Assembly: GCA_029717555.1 (NCBI GenBank)
Contig: JAMDHS010000002.1
Location: 372,001-436,000 of the forward strand
Source of the DNA: Peribolospora baueri
Lineage: Eukaryota; Basidiomycota; Peribolosporomycetes; Peribolosporales; Peribolosporaceae
Direction of reading: 5' to 3'
DNA: 64,000 nt
Part shown: piece after piece, positions 59,101 through 64,000 of the stretch
How the letters are laid out: every line of letters starts with the position of its first letter
Position numbering within the stretch: position 1 is the first letter of the stretch
Made by a program: the position numbers and the translations under genes
The notes under the pieces: generated by a model
Seen by the model: only the letters and a program-made list of their open reading frames with translations
What the model was told of the DNA's origin: nothing
Databases searched by the model: none

Positions 59101-61926
59101 GCCTATTGGCGGAAGAAAGATTGGTGGGACAGAAAGTGGCGCATAAGTGTCCCGCCACCTTCAGGTGCGGTTGGCCGCCGAGGCATGGCTAGCGAGGAGG
59201 GAAGCGCCGACTCACCGATGACCTTGTATTCGATCACTTGATACTCTTGGATGTTCTTCGCATAGCGCTCGCCCTCGTAGGTCTCGTTGGAGAATATCTT
59301 GACGGTCTCGTAGTTCTGAACGCGCCAGGTCGCAATAGAATAGCAAAGCCAGGATCCCAGACGACGATGTGAGCCCGCCATGAAGGCTTTACCTGTAAAG
59401 ACGAGACAGCAGGAGGGAAGGACGACTCACGAGGAGGGTGTCGGTGTTGATCGCTCGGATGGTGCTATCCTTGTTATTCATCTGGCGGCGAAGATTTGCC
59501 CTGTAGGTGGCCATTTTGACTGCGAGAGCAAACCGAGGACGACATCACATCAGCTCGACCTCAAACTTAAAGAGAGCGCCGGCCTGAGCGGCAAATTATC
59601 GAGGCCAGAATTGGATCCCGGCCGCTCACCGGAAACCCAGACGTATGCGATCATGACAACGAGTATGATGGAAGACACAAGCGACCCGAACCTGCGCGCG
59701 CGAACAAAGCCGACATGACGGCATCGATAAGATCAGCGAGGGTTTCCATACTGATCGACGAAGTCAGAGACGGAGGAGGGCGAGTGGAACGCACTTGAAC
59801 AAAAGGGCGACGACGGCGATGGTGATGTCCATGAAGATGGGCAGGATGGAGAAGATGAGGTACTCGAAGAAGGAGTTGACCGCGCTTCCCCTACGGGGAC
59901 ATATGAGAGAAAAGGCGAGCCGGGTGAGCGTCCCAAAGCTGGTATCCACGAGAGCAGCTTGAGCCAAAGGAATAAATGATCGGTCACGCTCACCTGTCCA
60001 GACTGAGCCATCGCAAATCGTCGGAAGAAAAACGTGAGCGATCCGCCCCCCCCCTCTCAGCAGCCAAGCGAAGACAGTCCGAGACGGCTCACATCCTAAG
60101 AACCTCACCCGTCTTGCGCTTGGTATGGAAGGCGAGGGAGAGGTTCAGGAGGTGGTTGAAGGTCATGTTGCTCATCTCCCTGTCGCTGTATTGGAGGACT
60201 GTATATGATCGGTCAGATGGGAAAGCGAAAGTGAGTCGAGGCCTACCACCCAGGTATTCCCAGGTATTCCCCACCATGGTACGCCTCCACATTGTCTCGA
60301 TGAGGTAGACGGATAACTCACCGGGTGCCCAAGCGATATTCTGGATGACCTTGAGAATGCCTCCGCTTCCTTGCAGGAAGCGCAAACCGGTGTATGCCAG
60401 CAGGCTCCACCAGGGCGCGCGGCCGTTCTGGAGGTCGTCGACGACCCACGCAAAGGTCTTGGAAAGTTGGGGAGAGCGGGAACCGCAATGCAAAGGGCCA
60501 TCGAAAGGTCAGGGGCGCCAAAAGGGAAGAGAAGTGGAGGCGGGCGCAATGATGGCGAGATGCGACCGGGCGGGTGCTCACCAAAGGGCCGAGGATGTTG
60601 ACGACGCGACCGAGGAGCAAGAGGCCGAAGCAGAAGAGGGCGACGCTCTGGAGCTGGATGCTCTTCTGCGGCCAGAGGTAAGGGAAGAGGATCTTGATGC
60701 GGGTGAGGAACACCCTGAGCGTCGGGGGCGGCGGTGGAGCGGAGACGGAAAGGGTCGGATTGGCGAGGCCCTTGTGGATACCTTGGGGTTGACCGCTGTT
60801 ACCAGCGCTACCGTTTGCGGCGCCGGAACCGTGATTAGGAGAGCGAGAAGGTGAAGGATTCTTCATGGGCGTGTTGATGCCGCTGCTTCCCCTCCTCAGC
60901 AACGGCGTGTTGGCTCCCGAATCGGACGAAGAGGGAGGAACGAGGGTGTTGCCGGCCGAGCGAGCGGTGAACGTCCCGTAGCCGGCGGCTGCGCGACTAG
61001 TCGGCCGAATCGAGTCGGTGTCGGCGTCGGCGTGAGTAGTGTGATCGCCTTCGAGGGGGGTGACAGGGACGAAGATGGTCTTGGTGAATGAGAGAGACAG
61101 GATGAGAAGGATGAGGAGCAGAACACGAGCGGCGAGGAAGCCGAGCTGGATGATCGTAAAAGGTTCGTGAGGGAGAGACTTGCGACGCTCTGGGGAAGAG
61201 GGCATTGGCACACACGAACCGAGTCAGTCTCAGAAGAACTGGCGGTCACAACGAGAGACGTCAGGTTGAGCCGTGAGGCACCGGCGTGAACCTACTGTTG
61301 TCAAGAGTGATGAAAAACAAGGCGACCTGCGCGACCCCGCCGGCGAGGCCGACGAGGGCCATCACAGCGAACGTCCTCCTTCCGAACCTGCCCTTGCCCC
61401 CTTGTTTGCGCTCCTGCCAGAGCAACCAGATAGCGGCGAAGGACCAAGCAAGGAAGCCGAGAGCGGAGGACAGCTCAATGCCCCTCCAGGAGGGATCCGC
61501 GTAGCCCTGCCATTCGCGCTGGATCACGCCGCGTACGACGACGGCTATGCCTTGGGAAAGGTGAGAGATGGCGAGGAGGCAGAGTAGGGCGAGGATAAGG
61601 GCTCGTCGGGGTAGACGGAGAGGCGCGATGTCGGGTACAGGCTGGTCGTCAACGAGCGAGTCGCCCGGAGATGAGGACACGTCGTGGTAAGGGTCGTCGG
61701 GCACGGGGGCTCCGTCTTCGGGGATGGGTGTGTAGTCGCTTGTGCCGAAGAAGAAGCAGTCGAGCAGATGCACGACGGGCCGCCAGAGTACGGCGACAAG
61801 AAGGACGAGTAGCAGGATGGCCTCCGTGCCGAGGCGAGCGCCAAAGAGCGCCATCTGACCATTACCTAGACCGTCAGGCGTGACGATAACGGGCGGAGGC
61901 ATGGAGGCCGCCATCGCGTCGTCCAT
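56127..61926 (-). CDS. HMT1: ABC half-transporter of the HMT1/ABCB6 type with long C-terminal tail
   Basis: The start at 61926 gives [12 protein letters not shown]. An N-terminal TMD0 of about five segments (for example [20 protein letters not shown]) precedes the core, as in S. pombe Hmt1 and human ABCB6. The core membrane domain begins near [14 protein letters not shown] and includes [20 protein letters not shown]. The nucleotide-binding domain has Walker [10 protein letters not shown] (about 58504-58530), signature [14 protein letters not shown], Walker [15 protein letters not shown], and an H-loop TIAHRLSTI, where a 29-nt exon (57635-57663) precedes the His codon. After the usual end ([10 protein letters not shown]) the protein runs on for about 400 disordered residues and ends in a Lys/Arg-rich run. 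About twelve introns are present. Likely vacuolar metal-thiol or related transport; the substrate is inferred from the family. Confidence 0.9.
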
Positions 61927-64000
61927 TTTGGGAAAAGACGTGACAGACTGGGTAGACGGAACAGCAGAGGCCGAGTGTAGCGAAGAGAAAGGTCGTGAAG
62001 CTGAGTCGAGGTCGTAATGCGAAACAAGGGTCGTGAATGCCGTAGAGGATCGTCAGAAGAGCGGACGCAAGGCGCGAAGGGCTGGCCGAAAAGAGACGCC
62101 AAGGCGGCGTCGCTGGGTGGTCTCGTCGGACGGCCGACCGGACGGCGTGACTGGGGGATAGGCGATGCAGGCTTACCCGTAGTCAGACTCCCGTGTGTCT
62201 CGGGGTCGAAGGGACGACGACGGCGAGAAGAGCCGAAGGTGGTGGACGAGGCGAGGGGGATGGGGGGAGGGAAGAGGGTTGGGGGGAAGGGGTGTCACGG
62301 CTTGGGGTGGGACTCGGTCTGCTGCTAAGCCGGAGCGGAGTTGACCTGAGTGATACGGGGCTGTCTTCGTGTTTTTCCTACGATAGAGGAAGCAGACGAC
62401 GACTGGGTGACCGAGAAGGGAGCAAACGGGGGAGCAAACGAATGGCGGACGGGTCAGATAGATAGACGGGTAACCTTGAGCAGTTAAAATGAAAGGCCGC
62501 TGCACCTAAGAGCGGAGGCAGAGGGAGAAGGTGCCGGAAGGGCGGCGCCGGCGACAGTGGAAGGCGTGGAAAGGGGGCTGATGTCGTTCAGCGGCGTCGC
62601 GCAGTCGAAGTCGATCGAAGTCGAGGTCAACGTCGAGGTTGAGAGGAACGAAGGTCGAGAGGAATGGAGGTGGTGGAGTTGACGAAGGCCGGCGGCGATA
62701 CGCAGCGAGCCGATCGCGCAGGCAGGGCGAGGCGCGAGGCGTGGCGGGCAGGATGGGGGTGGATGGAATGCAGTGGTTTGGCCGACCCGACGAGCTCACA
62801 TCCTTTCCTCGCCCCTGCTAGCAGTCTCATTCGGACATGGTATGGTATCGAAAGGAGCATTCAACGAAACACACCAGTCGACTCAACGGTCAGCAAACTG
62901 CCAAGGCCTACTATGACTACACTCGCCAGCCGAGTGGCTACCAGGCGCCGTGATTGCCGACGATGAAAAGAAAAGAAAGAAGGGAAGGACATATGCTAAG
63001 ACAGCACTTGAAAAACGGTGTTCCGGATCAGGATGGCGACGACGCCGCCTCGTCCCCAACATCGCCGCCACCAGGCCCCACCCAAGCCATGATGACCTTT
63101 TCTCCCCATCCACCGCTGGAGCCCTTTCCCTCCCCTTCCCAAGCGTCCCCGGCAGGGTCGCCCACCATGAATAAATACCTAAGAAAGGGCAAGCGGTGCG
63201 GCTGGGGGAGGATGGCAACGTGCTGCGAAGGCCACAGCATCAGAGGCGATGGTGGGAGACTTGTTTCGGAGGAAACAGAAAGAAAGGAAAGAGCCGATTT
63301 TGCTGAGATGGACGTGCCGGGGCTTAGCCAAGAGCTGGCCAAGAAGGAGATGCTGGTGCCGAGAAGGGAGGCGACCTGGTTGAGCGCGTACTACAACACT
63401 CGTGCTCACCGTGGGTCAAAGAGAAGGGCAGGCCCATTCCATCTATGGCGTGGAGGTGGTAAAACGCATGTGCAGGAGGTGCGTCGACCACATACTGCGC
63501 AAGGTTGAGGCCGAGTTGGGCTCGTCAAGGCGCGCGGCTGAAATCATGGGTAGACAAGAACGACTGCGAGCGTGTGCAAGCACAGCAGTCCAAACGCCGA
63601 AAGGCGTAAGTGAGCCGTCCATCAAAATGGGTCAACAAGGATCCGTAGAAACGGTGGTGCGCTGTGTCCGACCCGAACCGCGATCTGGTGACGGAGATAG
63701 AGTTGCTCCACTCTTCTTTGATAAAACGATAAAAAGCTTAAGGTCATCCTGAGTCGGATACATTCCTTGATATCTGCATCGAGGCAGCGGTGGACGTCGG
63801 CCTCCACTGGTGCAGAAAAAATGAGCATTGTCGGCCGCGCGCCCGGGACGGCAAACAAGAGAAGATTCGACAAGGACGTGGGGTGGGATTGTGAGCTGAT
63901 TCTGCTTGTAACCTGGTTCGCTCTGAGCCCCGGTCTGGGGCAGGACAAGCTCAAGCTGTGAGGGCTCCTAAGAAAATTTTAGAAAACGGCAAGAAGGTAG
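61927..64000. other. Right-edge region with no assigned gene
   Basis: The left part (to about 62160) is the upstream region of the ABC transporter. A plus-strand open frame at 62954-63508 and one at 63402-63752 (containing VDHILRKVEAELGSSRR) have no recognised domain. They might be exons of an unknown gene. G-rich low complexity occurs at about 62210-62330. Confidence 0.35.

Noticed and set aside
62954-63752. Open frames near the right edge
   Set aside because: No recognisable domain and no convincing splice chain; cannot be told from chance frames in GC-rich DNA.
1-64000. CRISPR arrays, rRNA or tRNA genes, bacterial operons
   Set aside because: No regularly spaced repeats, no rRNA blocks and no convincing tRNA cloverleaf were seen; intron-rich genes show a eukaryotic origin.

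Overview
This window reads as nuclear DNA of a GC-rich basidiomycete fungus, probably a yeast-like or dimorphic species of Pucciniomycotina or Ustilaginomycotina. The evidence is many short introns (mostly about 50-120 nt, GTGAGT-type donors, YAG acceptors), typical fungal housekeeping genes, a CPL1-domain secreted protein of the kind known from Cryptococcus and relatives, and several GPI-anchored wall proteins. The species is inferred, not identified. No rRNA, tRNA, CRISPR array or bacterial operon was seen. CDS coordinates run from start to stop codon and include introns; intron ends were placed by eye.

Layout. 1-3.5 kb: the 3' part of a PB1 plus multi-ZZ zinc-finger protein resembling selective-autophagy receptors. 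5.3-6.6 kb: a secreted cysteine-rich CPL1-domain protein. 7.4-11.1 kb: threonyl-tRNA synthetase with a probable mitochondrial presequence. 12.1-13.8 kb: a GCIP-domain protein. 14.4-17.1 kb: two minus-strand secreted, probably GPI-anchored, wall proteins, one with a Kre9/Knh1-like N-terminal domain. 17.1-20 kb: a long stretch without a supported gene. 20-23.2 kb: a PHD-finger protein resembling Cti6 of the Rpd3L histone deacetylase complex, divergent from a nitrilase-superfamily amidohydrolase (23.7-25.1 kb).

25.7-29.0 kb: proteasome subunit beta5 (PRE2) and adenine phosphoribosyltransferase in tandem. 29.4-40.4 kb: COG4 (Golgi tether) and class V myosin, divergent around a shared promoter region. 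41.2-43.4 kb: an AT-hook protein of unknown role. 43.8-45.5 kb: a scrambled Ty1/copia fossil bounded by LTR-like repeats in inverted orientation. 45.8-49.1 kb: PGK1 divergent from mitochondrial ribosomal protein bL27m. 49.9-51.6 kb: an unidentified multi-exon gene interrupted by a 44-nt A/T homopolymer. 52.6-55.2 kb: a thioredoxin plus PITH protein (TXNL1/Txl1). 56.1-61.9 kb: an HMT1/ABCB6-type ABC transporter with an unusually long C-terminal tail. 62-64 kb: nothing assigned.

The most notable theme is exon size. Several conserved catalytic elements are encoded in or split by very small exons: a 6-nt exon restores the Gly-Gly-Gly nucleotide loop of PGK1, an 18-nt exon lies in PRE2, 23- and 29-nt exons surround the thioredoxin active site, 28- and 38-nt exons lie in the myosin motor, and a 29-nt exon precedes the ABC H-loop. 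Automated gene models could miss these. A second theme is a 479-nt intron in the thioredoxin-PITH gene whose retention would yield a thioredoxin ending in a hydrophobic tail anchor.
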